Below are positions 48,240 through 59,950 of a DNA stretch of 64,000 bases, one piece after another (positions within the stretch are counted from its first letter, which is position 1; each line of letters opens with the position of its first letter). Below the pieces are notes generated by a model, which saw only the letters and a program-made list of their open reading frames with translations, did no database searches and was not told the origin of the DNA. Source of the DNA: Eucommia ulmoides (taxonomy: Eukaryota > Streptophyta > Magnoliopsida > Garryales > Eucommiaceae); the NCBI GenBank assembly GCA_016647705.1, contig CM028329.1:18409410-18473409 (forward strand), read 5' to 3'. The translations under genes and the position numbers were made by a program.

Positions 48240-49960
48240 GGGCTAATCTTCTATCTTCCTCTTTCTCCCTCTTCCCTTCTAGGATTAGCGCCCGCGGGAC
48301 CTCTTTCCACCTCTCTAGCTTCTAGATCTAGCGTTAGAGGAGCTTTACCTGGAGGAGGACAAGCGAGCCCCCGGAAAAGGCCATACTCCTTTACCAGAAG
48401 GGACATTGGGGGGGGTAGAGATTTGCCCAGTGGGGTTGGGAGGTGCAGCAGGTCGACTACGAAAGGTCAGATCTGCGCAATTGTGTGCTCAAGACTCTGC
48501 ACTAACCAGATCGTGACCACGAGTTGACCCGCTACCCAAGGGACCGGTCCGGGGAATGGACAAGAAACCCTCGGGGGCTAGTATTGCAACCACTTGTAGA
48601 GACTCTCTTCTTAGCCGTCCAAGTTCGTCTTGGGCTTCTTGGAGAGCGCGACGGCTGCGACATAGCTTCTCACTAACCAAATGGAGCTCCACGCGATCTT
48701 TCTCCCACTCACGGAAAAGGCAGGCCTCGTCGGTGCTGGAGTCGCGTAAGTCTTGAAATTCTTCTTGCACGAGGCACATCTAGACCTCCATTTCAATGAT
48801 GCAAGCCTCAGCCTACTTTCGTAGTTCCACTTACTTATCACCCCTAAAGCAGATGAAGGCTACCTCATGAAGAAGTTGCACGGTGTGGGTAACGGTAACC
48901 CCGTTGACCACGTGCGAGTGACTCTCCACATGGATTCCATGGTGTAGGGCATAAGGACTAAATGACAAATATCTATAGTGTTCAAAGGGTCACCGCAAAT
49001 AGTGGAATCTAGTATAAGGCCGGTGTTCCTCACCTTTCATGTAAGGGATACCTTCGACTCAGGAACATCTGGAGGGAGCGGACGCATGGGGTTGGTTGGA
49101 TCGCCCGTCCTCTGTAGGGGCAGACGACACAATAGATTTAAGGCCCTCACTCTCGTCTTCGGCTTCGCTATTCGATCTTTTTCAAAAGGAGGACAACGAC
49201 AGAAAATTCACTTCTAAAAAGGGAATGGATTCTTGAAAGGCACCCTAAAGAAGAAGATGGATAACACGACGATGGTACCAAGCTGGGACAAGTGTCGCCA
49301 AGAGAAAGCTTGTGCCAAAAGATTCACAGTACAGGACCACCTCACCGAGGAGTTTGGGAGGCTACTAATGGTGGTGGATTTGGTCATGGGCCTCCTAACA
49401 AAAAAGCCCACGAAACTTGGCCTAGGGGCAGAAGTGCATACAACCCGCTTAGACCTAGGCCCATCACCGTTCATGGGTTGAACTCTAGGGGAAGGGGAGA
49501 ATGACGTGCTCGAGCGAGCCCGCAAGCGCAAAAAGCCCAGGACCTGCCCGAGGGATGGGCATATGGGATGGCTCGTATGTAGAAGTCGTTGGCAGAAGGG
49601 TGAGGCACCACCAAATCGTCATAAAATATTCACGTGTGCACCACAAACAGATTGGTTGGGAGACAACCCTTTTTTTCCACACTGGACGAAAAACTGAATA
49701 AATATCTGAATAAGCGTGAGCCTAGGTACTCACTACGCACATTCTTGTGTTTAGCTTTGCACTTTTTTCTCCAAACGGATATTTACTCTCAAAGCGGAGG
49801 TTTTTCACTGAGAATTATCCCGATACTAAAAATTTGTGCAGGGACTTAAGAAGGTGAGAGCGAAAAACCAACCAATCCGAACAAGAAAGAGCCCAGAGCC
49901 GACCAAATAAATTTATACAATTCTTGGCAGAACAAGATCGAGAGAAGAGGCCTACTCGGC
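48240..49960 (-). other. GC-richer, gene-like remnant of unknown identity
   Basis: Base composition changes sharply from the surrounding AT-rich elements. On the minus strand, 48,489-48,779 encodes an Arg/Glu/Leu-rich stretch with coiled-coil character (FREWEKDRVELHLVSEKL). It continues toward a Pro-rich, then Arg/Ser/Gly-rich tail at 48,470-48,260. The stretch 49,214-49,531 is open on both strands. No domain is recognised. Likely candidates are a decayed gag-like or transposase-associated gene of a mobile element, since no introns or complete gene are evident. Confidence 0.35.
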
Positions 49961-50069
49961 CAAGGAGAAAGAAAGTGGGCCAATCCAGATCAGGTTTACC
50001 CGTATGAAGGGTGTTTTATATTTACTATTTTACGAGGAGATACGTGATATAAAGAATAATTCAATTGTT

Positions 50070-50075
50070 TTTATT
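50070..50075 (-). terminator. Polyadenylation signal of CAF1
   Basis: The minus strand reads AATAAA about 25 bases past the stop codon, in AT-rich sequence typical of plant near-upstream elements. It is close to the stop, so a further signal may exist downstream. Confidence 0.5.
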
Positions 50076-50097
50076 AATTGAGAGAGAATAAAACACT

Positions 50098-50937
50098 TTA
50101 GAAAGCTTCCAATCCATACAACACGCCAGAATGCTTTTCTGGCCCATCTGAAAAGAAGATGTCCCTCATCTTAAGAAATGCATGCCACGTCAGCAAACTA
50201 TCTGAACCGGCCTGGTGGCACTTCCCAACCAGCCGGTCTACTTCAAGCGTAGTCGCGACCCGGTCTAACCCGCCGTACAAACTCTGGCAATATCTCATCA
50301 AGTGCTTCACGTCGTAAACCCTATTTCCGAAAAACACCCTCACAATCTCCAGAAAATCGTTTAACCCAGCAGGCAAGTCTCGGCGCGTCAGGATCTTTAC
50401 CAAGTACCCGAAATCGTACGCGCTGTGGAACGTTACCCAACTCACCGACTCATTGCAAACCAACCCGGAAGACATCATCAACGTGGCGAATCGGGCCGAG
50501 TCGATCCCCTCAACTCGGTTGCGCTCGAAGTCAATCCCGTGGCGTTTCAACAGCTCGATCGAGTCTGGCGCGTGCATATCACGCGTCACGTCGAAGTCCT
50601 TAAAGTTGAATTGCCAGATGAACCGGTCGCCGGATCGGAGGTCCGGGAGGTTGCCATCGGCATCCGAGAGGGTGAGACCAACCTGGATCAGGTTCAAAAC
50701 GTCGACGTTCGACTTCAAAACGTTATATTGATCTGCTGGCCGGAGCCGCCGGTAGTACGGCTTTTTGGGGTCCGCCTTCGGTTTGAAGACAACGCCGGGA
50801 AACTCTGTATCCATGGAAATATAAGGGTAGTCGTCGATGATCTCCTGGATGAGTTCAAATTCGGATTCGAGATTTTCCGCCCAGACCTCCCGGATCTTGA
50901 TCGAACTGGGTTTTGAAGAAAACTTTTCTGCGGTCAT
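50098..50937 (-). CDS. CAF1: CCR4-NOT deadenylase CAF1/POP2 family
   Basis: An intact intronless frame of 279 residues encodes a DEDD-type 3'-5' exoribonuclease. Exo I is SMDTEFPG with D43 and E45. The exo II Asp is D175 in HSAYDFGYL. Exo III is [10 protein letters not shown] with H241 and D246. All four acidic metal ligands are present. The length matches plant CAF1 proteins (about 270-290 residues), several of which are intronless and stress- or wound-inducible (family knowledge). The protein removes mRNA poly(A) tails as part of the CCR4-NOT complex in cytoplasm and P-bodies. The ATG at 50,937 fits the family's N-terminus and is preceded by a plausible TATA box. The gene stands alone among transposable elements and shows no damage, so it is probably functional. 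Antisense open frames over it are shadows. Confidence 0.95.
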   Translation of the reverse strand: MTAEKFSSKPSSIKIREVWAENLESEFELIQEIIDDYPYISMDTEFPGVVFKPKADPKKPYYRRLRPADQYNVLKSNVDVLNLIQVGLTLSDADGNLPDLRSGDRFIWQFNFKDFDVTRDMHAPDSIELLKRHGIDFERNRVEGIDSARFATLMMSSGLVCNESVSWVTFHSAYDFGYLVKILTRRDLPAGLNDFLEIVRVFFGNRVYDVKHLMRYCQSLYGGLDRVATTLEVDRLVGKCHQAGSDSLLTWHAFLKMRDIFFSDGPEKHSGVLYGLEAF

Positions 50938-51047
50938 CTTTTTCTGGAATCGAGGGAGAGATCAGGTCAGAGAGTCGGAGAGACTGTGATTTTTGAGATT
51001 GTAGAGAGATTATCGAAGATTGTGGTAGCGTTAGAATTGGGGTTGGT

Positions 51048-51057
51048 ATTTTTATAT
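51048..51057 (-). promoter_or_regulatory. Putative TATA box of CAF1
   Basis: TATAAAAATA on the minus strand, about 110 bp upstream of the ATG, implying a leader of about 80 nt. The leader region is rich in CT on the minus strand, common in plant 5' leaders. Confidence 0.6.
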
Positions 51058-51060
51058 GAT

Positions 51061-51544
51061 GAAGTCAAGTGGAGGGGTGGGGGTTGATGATGTTGCTTGG
51101 AAAGAGGGCGTAAAGACGGTGTTGAGATAGAGAGGAAAGAGGAGAGAGGGAGAGGTGCAGTGTAGAGTGTTGAGGATTGGGATTTCGGCCTAAATTCAAC
51201 GCGTTTATTTTGAGTAATTTGACTGACGAAAGTGAATTGGTCCATATGCGCCTGCTGACAGCTCAGCCGTCAATGACCATTAAAGTAATCACAACTTGGA
51301 AGTTTTGTTAGGTCTTTCTCGGAGTACTTGTTTTGCATCATTCAACTTTTTTATTACAAAATCTACATTATTTATTTACAGCATAAATATAATATAATGT
51401 TAATTTTAAATAGTATTTTTCAAAAAAATGAATGTTTCTCAAATTTATTCTTTTTTTTTTTTTTACCAAACAGGGGCCTCTATAAAAGACATCAGTCCTT
51501 ATTTCCTCTTTGTGGATGAATTGGGGCTCATAGTTCTTAAAATT
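51061..51544. other. CAF1 upstream region
   Basis: Likely promoter (51,061-51,300), with CT-rich stretches on the minus strand, followed by AT-rich DNA with a poly-T run at 51,450-51,465. No gene seen. Confidence 0.5.
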
Positions 51545-51710
51545 TTTTTCTGCTGGAAGACTTGTGCATGACGGGAGATGTCCAAAGTAACCTATAATCA
51601 AGACTCCTTGGCGATCTCTTAGGAGACCTCCTATCCCTAATTTCCCAAGGTTGCACCGCACCACTTCCATCCGTGTTTAATTTATAGAAACTTTCAAGAG
51701 GGGTAATCCA
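51545..51710 (-). pseudogene. RNase H-like (RVT_3 type) fragment, frameshifted
   Basis: On the minus strand one frame gives SFYKLNTDGS (51,650-51,710). A shifted frame then gives GIGGLLRDRQGVLIIGYFGH and SLPAE (51,545-51,645). This order, TDG then GGxxRD then AE, is the plant RNase H-like domain found at the end of LINE-type reverse transcriptases or as a stand-alone. Only about 55 codons remain, with at least one frameshift. Confidence 0.7.
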
Positions 51711-51713
51711 ATT

Positions 51714-53384
51714 TATTGACCCTAAATGTTCTAATTGACAAATCAACGTTTGTGGAACTAATGTTTTTATTGAGTAATTTCATATTTGAATTCCAATTGA
51801 GCAAATAAGAAAAAAAATAGTTCTCAAGATGATATTTTTTTAAAGATCAAGATGGGTGCAATGATGACGTTGAAGGTTTTTTGTATTTCTAGGTAAAAAA
51901 CCCTATATTATTTTTATACCCTTAATGCAATTTGATTAACATCACGCGCGACACTTATGAATAACTTAAAATATTTTTTAAAAGTGGTTAGAAGTGATAA
52001 ATTCATATGTGCAAGTATTTTTCCTAAAACCTCGATCAAGAAAGTATTTTGAAAAACGGAAAAAATGGATTTTTAGTCAGAACGATTGACAGAGTGAATG
52101 AACGATTGACCAAATGATTCAGGATGTGTGTTTTGGGCGTTTTAGGCTAATTAGTCGACCGGTTGGTTGAACGATCAATTCTGAGTCTAAAACGGTCGAC
52201 CACCTGATCGACCAATAAGTATGCAACGGCTATAAATTGAGCCGTTGAAGGTCCAAGAGATCGATCGCTTGGTGTGCCAGTTGACCGATGTGGTAACATT
52301 CTGAAATTTTTAAGATCTTCTACTCAAATTTTATAGATTTAAACGTTGGAATATCTTATTTAAAGGGGTTTTGACTGATTTTTATGAATGTACCTTATTT
52401 TGAAGATATTATGATTTAGTCCATATATTATTTGATTTTGTGAGATTTACCAAGAAACTACTTTCTAGCTTTAAGGGGTTTAAATCAAAATCTATTTTGG
52501 GCTAAATTAAGAGTTTTAAAAGTGTATTTTTGGTTCAAACATTTCAAATTTAATTTGATTTTGATATATTTTTTGTTCAAACATTTCAGATATTTTTGGT
52601 TCAAAATATCTCTCTCTAATTACTGTACGTGCTCAATATTTTGTGATTTACGTGATACATATATCTTTGTCTGAGCTCGTAGTAATTTGTTTGATAAAAA
52701 TCATTTTCTCTTTTGAATATCTTGAAAAATCCCGTGAAACGATTTTTTATGTTAATCTCATTTACATAATCTTTATGCTTTAATTAATAATAATCGCATT
52801 TGTATTCTCGCTTTTTTCTATCATTTAGTATCATACCATTAATTGAGTATATCTTGATTTGAGGTGGTTGAAGCTCATTTGAAAAGATTTATTTATTTAT
52901 TTTATTTGTTAGTTGTAGCTTAGAACTAAACATACTTGGTCCAAGTGAGAGTGAGTTAGGCAAAAAGAGAAGTTGTTTAATCAAGGTTAGTCTTTAGACC
53001 ATTAAAAGGGTTTGATTCTCAACCTGAAAAGAATTAACTTATTCCTACATCTATGACAAAAAGAGATTGTAAAGCTTTGTTTCTCAACCTGTAAAAGAAT
53101 TGCTTGTGAAAAGAAAGATTGTAAAGATTTGATTATGAGCCTAGGAAACGAATTATGTTAATCTTAAATCTGTGAAAAGAATTGTAAAAGTTTGGTTCCT
53201 ACTTAGGAAATAGCTTGGGTTTAGTGGGTTATGAAATCCCTGCGGAAGCTCAAGGGACTAGACGTAGGTAAGGGTAACTTGCAAACCAAGATAATTCAGT
53301 GTGTCAATTTTTCTAACTCTATATGTTTGGTTGTGCACTTAGCTAAATGGTTTTCTGCTTAAACTCAAGATAACAACTGGTTAG
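51714..53384 (+). mobile_element. 5' LTR, left part, of a second SIRE-like Copia element
   Basis: Homologous to 62,620 onward: both share GGAACTAAT...TTTTATTGAGTAATTTCATATTTGAATTCC and GCGACACTTATGAATAACTT. It starts near TATTGACCCTAAATG (terminal TG decayed). Motif cluster with CGATTGAC/GTCGACC at 52,080-52,280. It is split at 53,384 by a minus-strand element and resumes at 58,610; total LTR about 1.77 kb. Confidence 0.78.
53380..53384. repeat. Target-site duplication (left) of the 53-58 kb element
   Basis: GTTAG here is repeated exactly at 58,610-58,614, bounding the inserted element. Confidence 0.85.
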
Positions 53385-55108
53385 TGGTGGCCGCAATTAA
53401 TGTGCTACTACTTTTACTGCAAGCGTACGGATCAAGTTTTAGTATAGTGGACTTTTCGGTCGGGTATCGTATCCACAGGGATTGGTTGAGATTACTATCG
53501 AGTATCGCGAGTGTCATAACCTGATTTTATCTAGGTGTCAAAAATGGAATTTAATTAATTAATACTAATACTAAAATACTACTTTAACTATACTAATTAC
53601 TAATACGAGATAGTTATGGGATGGATTATCTAGGGATTAACTCTATTTACTTAAAAGCGTTTGATTTCGTTTAGTTTACAATAATGGTGTTCGACCTATT
53701 TGACAATCTCAGTATCTAAAACTCCCCCGCCACCTCTCCCGAGTATAAGACGGGGGATATAACGAAACTTCGTGTCAATAAAGAAGTCTCCATCAACGTC
53801 TTAACGACCCTAGGTTGCGTGAGTCTTGCCCCAACGTCATTGATTGCACATAAAACCTCAGTTCGTAAACTCGCTCGCCACCTCTCCCGAGTGTAAGACG
53901 AGGGATATAACGCGACTTTGTGTCAACGAAGAAGTCTCCCTCAACGTCTTAACTACTCTAGGTCACGTGAGTCTTGCCCCAACGTCATTGATTTCATGCG
54001 TTGTGTTTACCCTATTGACAATCTCAGTTCTAAAACTCTGCCGCCACTTCTCTCGAGTGTAAGACGGGGAAATACGTGACTTCGAGTCAATGAAGAAGTC
54101 CCCCTCAACATCTTAATGACCCTAGGTTACGTGAGTCTTGCCCCAACGTCATAGATTGTTCACAATCCTAACCCCAACCGGGTTGGCGTTTGTTTATTCT
54201 AATCCGAATCCGGGATTTGTCAAACCCCGTATTCTCCATTTATCAATCTATGCATAATAAACAAATAATATGATAAACACACTCAAACATTGAAGAACAA
54301 TCATCAAAGAAACAAAACACAACCAAAACTACGTTTTTATAAAAGAAACTAATCCCATACATAATCCACGCTTAACCTATGGCCATAGCCGTTTATATAA
54401 TTGAAACTAGGCTAAACATGCTTAAACATACATAGAAGATAAGAAATAAAAGAAAAAACAGATGAACTTAGCCGATATCCAAAGATTAGCTGATAAAACC
54501 ATCCACCGATCGATTCTCCTTCTCCACGTGTTGATCTTCTCCTTCCGATATGTTTGAGCACTCCCCATACTCTCTCTATATCTTAACCTAAGCCTTAAGG
54601 CCTGTAATGGCCGGAGAGTTCAAGGAGAGGGGAGGAGAGGGGTTTAAATAGGCAAAATATCTAAAATAAATATCTAAGTTTGTGCAGAGGCCACCACCGC
54701 AGTAGTGGGATTCACCGCCGCGGCGGTGGGATAGGTCGGTTGGTGATCGCTGCGCCGATGAAGAAAGCGGTGGCTTTGGTAAAACTTTCTACTGGTTTAC
54801 CGCCTAGGCGGTGGGATTCACTGCCTAGGTGGTGGTTCGTCAGTAGCCTTTGGTATGTCTCAGTATCTTCACTGCCGCGGCGGTAGGCTTGTTTCACAAT
54901 TTTGTCTCCGAGCTTGTTTTTTCATCGTTCTTCGACCACTTTTGGTTCGATCTCATCGTTTTAGCTCTAGTTTCCTATCTTTTTGCCCCCACACATATTT
55001 TAATACAAAAAGATAAAAACTAATTAAAACCTAATAAAAATATCTATAAAACTACTCTAAAAACTAATAAAACCGGTTTGAAAATACTTAGGTAGATCAC
55101 ACCTATCA
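53385..55108 (-). repeat. 3' LTR of the LARD-like element
   Basis: Contains three tandem copies of a roughly 150-165 bp module (53,702-54,160). Each has CCACCTCTCCCGAGT, GAAGAAGTC and GAGTCTTGCCCCAACGTCAT. It also has GC-rich palindromic patches such as CACCGCCGCGGCGGTG at 54,710-54,726. Short open frames reflect these repeats. Confidence 0.85.
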
Positions 55109-56892
55109 ATTATCCCCAAATTCGGAATTTTGCTAGTTCTCGAGCAAAACACCCACACAATACGAGAAAATATAAAAACTAATTACGAAATTGAAAACTA
55201 AAAACGAAAAACACAAAACAAAAATGTGTAAGTTTTGATTATCATCTATCGGCCGAAAGATTTTTCCTTCATCGGCCCCCAATCCTATCAAGTTCAAGTA
55301 TATATCACACCATGTGGTGTTCTAGAATTTCAACGTTCAAAAATAGTAAGCGCCATTCTAGATCCCGTTTAAGTGAGTGTGATTAAACTCATATATACTA
55401 CTATCTATTGATTAGATGAGATTATCCCTAAATATAGTTCATGACTAAAACCTTTAAGGTGTAGGGAATCCATACGCCTGACCCAGGATCTATTCTCCAC
55501 TAATGTAGGCTTGGAGGTTCATGAAGATCAGTAGGGCTTGGTTCGGTTTTGGAATAATGGCCACGAGTATATCAAAAATACAAAATAAGTTAATCGTTGT
55601 TAACGTGACGATACCTGAGGCACATGCTTGGCTCTTTCTCACTCTCGAAACCCCATAGTTTAATTTGAAACAATCCTGAACAATACAATTAAGAACGTAG
55701 TACTCACTTATCAACAAGAAATGTAAAGATTTTTTTTTTTCCGAACACACCCCCAAACTCGCTTGATTGTTACAGTTTAAGGGGGTGTGTGAAATACAAA
55801 CAAAAAATGACAAGTGAGTACTCAAATATCTAACCAATATAAAGTTCACCCTAATCCAACCGCTCACTTCAAGTAGTATTTGCAACTGCTAACTTGATTC
55901 TCTCAAATTTATACCTTCGGTTCAACGATATAGGTTTGGAAAAAAGTTTAATCGATCATCTGATATTGGTTAAGTGTTCAAAATTGAAATGGTTATTAGG
56001 CTTCGACAGGGTAACGAGAGATAATGATATATCAGGGTAAGCTTAAAAGGCTCAAGCGACAAAATGACTGCATAAATTATATCTCCTGAACAACCTCGCC
56101 TAAGATTTCGCCTCGAATTTCCCCTAAATCAAGTTCTAGAATCCCTATTGTCATGAAATTGAGTGAAGGATAATCGGTTTTAAATCAATTAGATAATGTT
56201 ATATTGAGTTTACGTGCTCGTGCATTTAGGAACTACAATAATTTTTACTAATACGATACGTTAAGAACACAGAACACACATGAATGAGCGTTACTCTCGA
56301 CCTCAAAACAACCAGGGGACAGACTCATCATCGGGTAAAGGTCCAGATGACGTCAAAACTCAGCACAAAACAACAACTAAACTAAACAATCTAATCCTAA
56401 ACAAGCATGCACACAATAAAAACAGTAAAACATGCTAACTAAAGCACATATTTAAAACATACTAACACATCACCACCAGCTCAACATAGGTGATGTCCAA
56501 AACGAGCCGTCAGCGATCCCAATTACAGTACATAGCATGATATTGAAGACGGGGGTTTAGAACACGTACTTGAGAGGTGAGAGGATCTCGCCTCCGACTC
56601 AAATCGACGGAGATGTATCTAACTTATTTGTGACCCTAGGTTGCCTCCCAAGAAGCGCTTGGTTTAATGTCCTCGGCTCGACACATACCCTCAAGACTGG
56701 TGAGATGTTTCAATGAACGAAATGCAAGAGTACCTGTCGATCTAACATCTTCAAGCATCTTGCCAGAAAACAAAAAGAAAACTACAAATGAAAATTATAT
56801 ACACTAAAAAATGCCTAAATTAAAATCAAGTTATTTACTCACAATATCGATAACAATCAACAAGACAATCCCCGGCAATGGCACCAAAAACT
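55109..56892 (-). other. Internal region of the LARD-like element, no recognisable protein
   Basis: Begins, in plus orientation, at a GGGG-containing purine tract (minus strand TTTGGGGATAAT, 55,109-55,125) and ends at the primer-binding site. The longest open frame (55,490-55,885, minus, 131 codons) shows no known motif and is probably fortuitous. Confidence 0.7.
56872..56889 (-). other. Primer-binding site of the LARD-like element
   Basis: The plus strand reads CCCCGGCAATGGCACCA, i.e. minus TGGTGCCATTGCCGGGG, a few bases inside the LTR at 56,893. Its similarity to Athila/Tat sites supports the Gypsy origin. Confidence 0.75.
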
Positions 56893-58609
56893 TGGTGGCC
56901 GCAATTAATGCGCTGCCATTTTCACTGCAAGCGTACGGATCAAGTTTTAGTATACTGGACCTTTCGGTCGGGTATCGTATCCACAAGGATTGATTGAGAT
57001 TACTATCGAGTACCGCGATTGTCATAACCTGACTTTATCTAGGCGATAAAAATGAAATTTAATTAATTAATACTAATACTTAATACTACTTTAACTATAC
57101 TAATTACTAATACGAGATAGTTATGGGATGGATTATCTAGGGATTAACTCTATTTACTTAAATGCGTTTGATTTTGTTTAATTTAGGTGTTCGACCTATT
57201 TGACAATCTCGGTATCTAAAACTCTCCCGCCACCTCTCCCAAGTGTAAGACGGGGGATATAATGAAACTTCGTGTCAATGAAGAAGTCCCCCTCAACGTC
57301 TTAACAATCCTAAGTTGCGTGAGTCTTGCCCCAATCTCATTGATTGTACACAAAACCTCAGTTCGTAAACTCCCTCGCTACCTCTCCCGAGTGTAAGATG
57401 AGGGATAACGCGACTTTGTGTCAACGAAGAAGTCATCCTCAATGTCTTAACTACTCTAGGTCACTTGAGTCTCGCCCCAACGTCCTTGATTTCATGCATT
57501 GTGTTTATCCTATTGACAATCTCAGTTCTAAAACTCCACCGCCACCTCTCTCGAGTGTAAGACGGGGAAATACGTAACTTCGAGTTAATGAAGAAGTCCC
57601 CCTCAACATCTTAATGACCCTAGGTCACGTGAGTCTTGCCCCAACATCATAGATTGTCCACAATCCTAAACCCGACCGGATTATTAGATCATGGCGTTTG
57701 TTTATTCTAATCCGAATCTAGGATTTGTCAGACCCCATATTCTCCATTTATCAATCTAAGCATAATAAACAAATAATATGATAAACACACTCAAACATTG
57801 AAGAACAATCATCAAAGAAACAAAACTCAACCAAAACTACGTTTTTATAAACGATATTAATCCCATACATAATCCATATTTAATCTATGGCCATAGCCAT
57901 TTATAAAATTGAAACTAGGCTAAACATGCTCAAACATACATAGAAGATACGAAATAAAAGAAAAAATGGATGAACTTAGCCGATATCCGAAGATTAGCCG
58001 ATAAAACTGTCTATCGAACGATTCTCCTTCTCCGCGTGTTGATCTTCTCCTTCCGATATGTTTGAGCACTCCCCATACTTTCTCTATATCCTAACCTAAG
58101 CTTTAAGGCCTGTAATGGCCGGAGAGTTTAAGGAGAGGGGTTTAAATAGACAAAATATCTAAAATAAATATCTAAGTCTGTGTGTAGAGGCCACCGCCGC
58201 AGCTGTGGGATTCACCACTGCAGTGATAGGATAGGTCGGTTGGTGATCGCTATGGCGATGAAGAAAGCGGTGGCTTTGGAAAAACTTTTTGCTGGTTTAC
58301 CACTTAGGCGGTGATCCGTTAGTAGCTTTTGGTATTTCTCAGCATTTTCACCGTCGCGACGATGGTTTGGATGCCTCGGCAGTGGACTTGTTTCACAGTT
58401 TTGCCTCCGAACTTGTTTTTTTACCATTCTTCGACCACTTTTGGTTCGATCTCATTGTTTTAACTCCAGTTTTCTATCTTTTTGCCACCACATACCTATT
58501 TCAATACAAAAAGATAAAAACTAATTAAAACATAATAAAAATATCTATAAAACTACTCTAAAAACTAACAAAACCGGTTTGAAAATACGTAGACAGATCA
58601 CACCTATTA
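56893..58609 (-). repeat. 5' LTR of the LARD-like element
   Basis: Collinear with 53,385-55,108, with scattered substitutions and small indels (for example a deletion near 58,290 and an 8-base difference near 57,680). The triplicated module is at 57,195-57,655. Confidence 0.85.
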
Positions 58610-58709
58610 GTTAGGAAATTCGAATATTTGTTTAACTTGATAAATTATTTGTTAAATTTTTTTAACTACCCAATTCACTCTCTATCTTGGGTAAATCTTT
58701 AGACCAACA
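58610..58709 (+). mobile_element. 5' LTR, right part, of the second SIRE-like Copia element
   Basis: After the GTTAG duplication the LTR resumes and ends ACCCAATTCACTC...ATCTTGGGTAAATCTTTAGACCAACA at 58,709. Confidence 0.8.
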
Positions 58710-58723
58710 ACTGATACTAGAGC
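58710..58723 (+). other. Primer-binding site of the second Copia element
   Basis: ACTGATACTAGAGC is a decayed initiator-Met primer-binding site right after the LTR end. Confidence 0.65.
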
Positions 58724-59950
58724 TAGATTAGACGAATAGGCTTTACATCCTAGATAAACGATCACGTGACACACACTATGGATGATATTTTTTATGTATC
58801 TGCTCCTGAATATGATAGATCATTGTGTGAAAATGTCATTAATAATTCTTGTAATACTAGTGGCAGTGATGAAGATGATGATAGTGAAAATGCTCATTTT
58901 TATCATGGAAAAATTACTTGCTTTTACCCTTCTTTTTGCTAACGAAAACTTGTGTTTAAAAAGGAAAATCAAGTCTTTTGAAAATAGAGGAAAAAGTTTT
59001 CAAAAATCTAAAAGACATATAGATATAGAAAGATATTATGAAATAAAAGAATTTTCAGATGCTATTTTTAGATAAATAATTTGCTCTTAAAAACAAATTG
59101 TCTTGAAAATGAAAATGCATTTTTGAAAAATGATTTAAGTTTTTTAAAATAAAATGTTTCTTTCTTATTTGTTTAGAGATTTTGAAAAAGAAAATGAGGT
59201 TTTAAAATTAGATCTTGAGATTTCAAAAATTAAACATGAAAAATCAATTTTAAAACTCAAATCGATTGGAAACGAATATAGAGTTTAAAAAAATGATTTC
59301 GATGTGATTTCCAGACAAAGGTTACCTCTTAAATATTGATTTACTTAAGAAAAAATTTTAAAAATAAAAATTTGACCTCAAATCCTAACAATGTTCACTC
59401 ATCTTTTAAAACTATCTATGGAAATGGGTATATTTCATCACCTCATTCTTCATCACAAGTGCATAATTGTAGTTTAATTGCTGTTAAAAATAAATTATGC
59501 TCCACTTCTCGTGCTTTTTATGATAATCAGTAAAAGTTAAGATATAATTATTGCAATAGGGTTGGAAATTTTAAAGTGTCATGTCCTTTAAATAACCCTA
59601 AATTTGTTTCTAACAAAAGTGGATCCATAATGAAATGGATATCAAAAAATGACTTGCAAAAATCTTTTGTGGGTTACACATTGATAAAGTCGAAACAAGT
59701 GAAACAAATGGGAAAGATGTACGAAAGCAAAGATGGGATGTCACCAAGAATCCATAAGCAACACGTACAAATAAAATTTCCATAAATTCAAGTGACAAAA
59801 ATAAAAAGTATGGAAGATGTAAACATACTGAGTATACATCTAGATCTAAACCTATCATTGTTAAGAATGAGATAACAAATAAAGTCTTCCCCAATAATAT
59901 AAGAAGTACACCTAATTCTTGTCAATTTAAATTAATTAATTTTGTTAAAG
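58724..59950 (+). pseudogene. Decayed SIRE-like gag region
   Basis: The open segment 58,782-59,075 holds an acidic SGSDEDDDSENAHF stretch in one frame. Lys/Glu-rich coiled-coil remnants follow. A degenerate knuckle (YNYCNRVGNFKVSCP, missing the His) is at about 59,538-59,585. A WISKNDL segment near 59,640 corresponds to the pre-protease region. Many stops. Confidence 0.6.

Larger units (their letters stand above)
53385..58609 (-). mobile_element. Non-autonomous LTR retrotransposon (LARD-like), minus strand, 5.2 kb
   Basis: Two collinear LTRs (53,385-55,108 and 56,893-58,609; 1,724 and 1,717 bp) flank only 1,784 bp of internal DNA without recognisable gag or pol. In minus-strand sense the LTRs begin TRATAGGTGTGATC and end GCGGCCACCA. 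A primer-binding site follows the 5' LTR at about 56,872-56,889 (TGGTGCCATTGCCGGGG). This resembles the TGGCGCCGTTGCCGGGG site of Athila/Tat/Ogre elements, which may mobilise it (inference). Exact GTTAG target duplications flank it. It sits inside the 5' LTR of a Copia element. Confidence 0.88.

Noticed and set aside
50425..50916. A 163-codon plus-strand frame over CAF1
   Set aside because: It is antisense to a clear, complete CAF1 gene and shows no motif of its own.
53844..54062. Similar small frames at 53,844-54,062 and 57,344-57,577
   Set aside because: Their likeness comes from the two LTRs and the tandem module of the LARD-like element, not from gene paralogy.
53702..54160. CRISPR-like spaced repeats
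   Set aside because: Units are long, diverged and contiguous, in a plant LTR; there are no short identical repeats with unique spacers.
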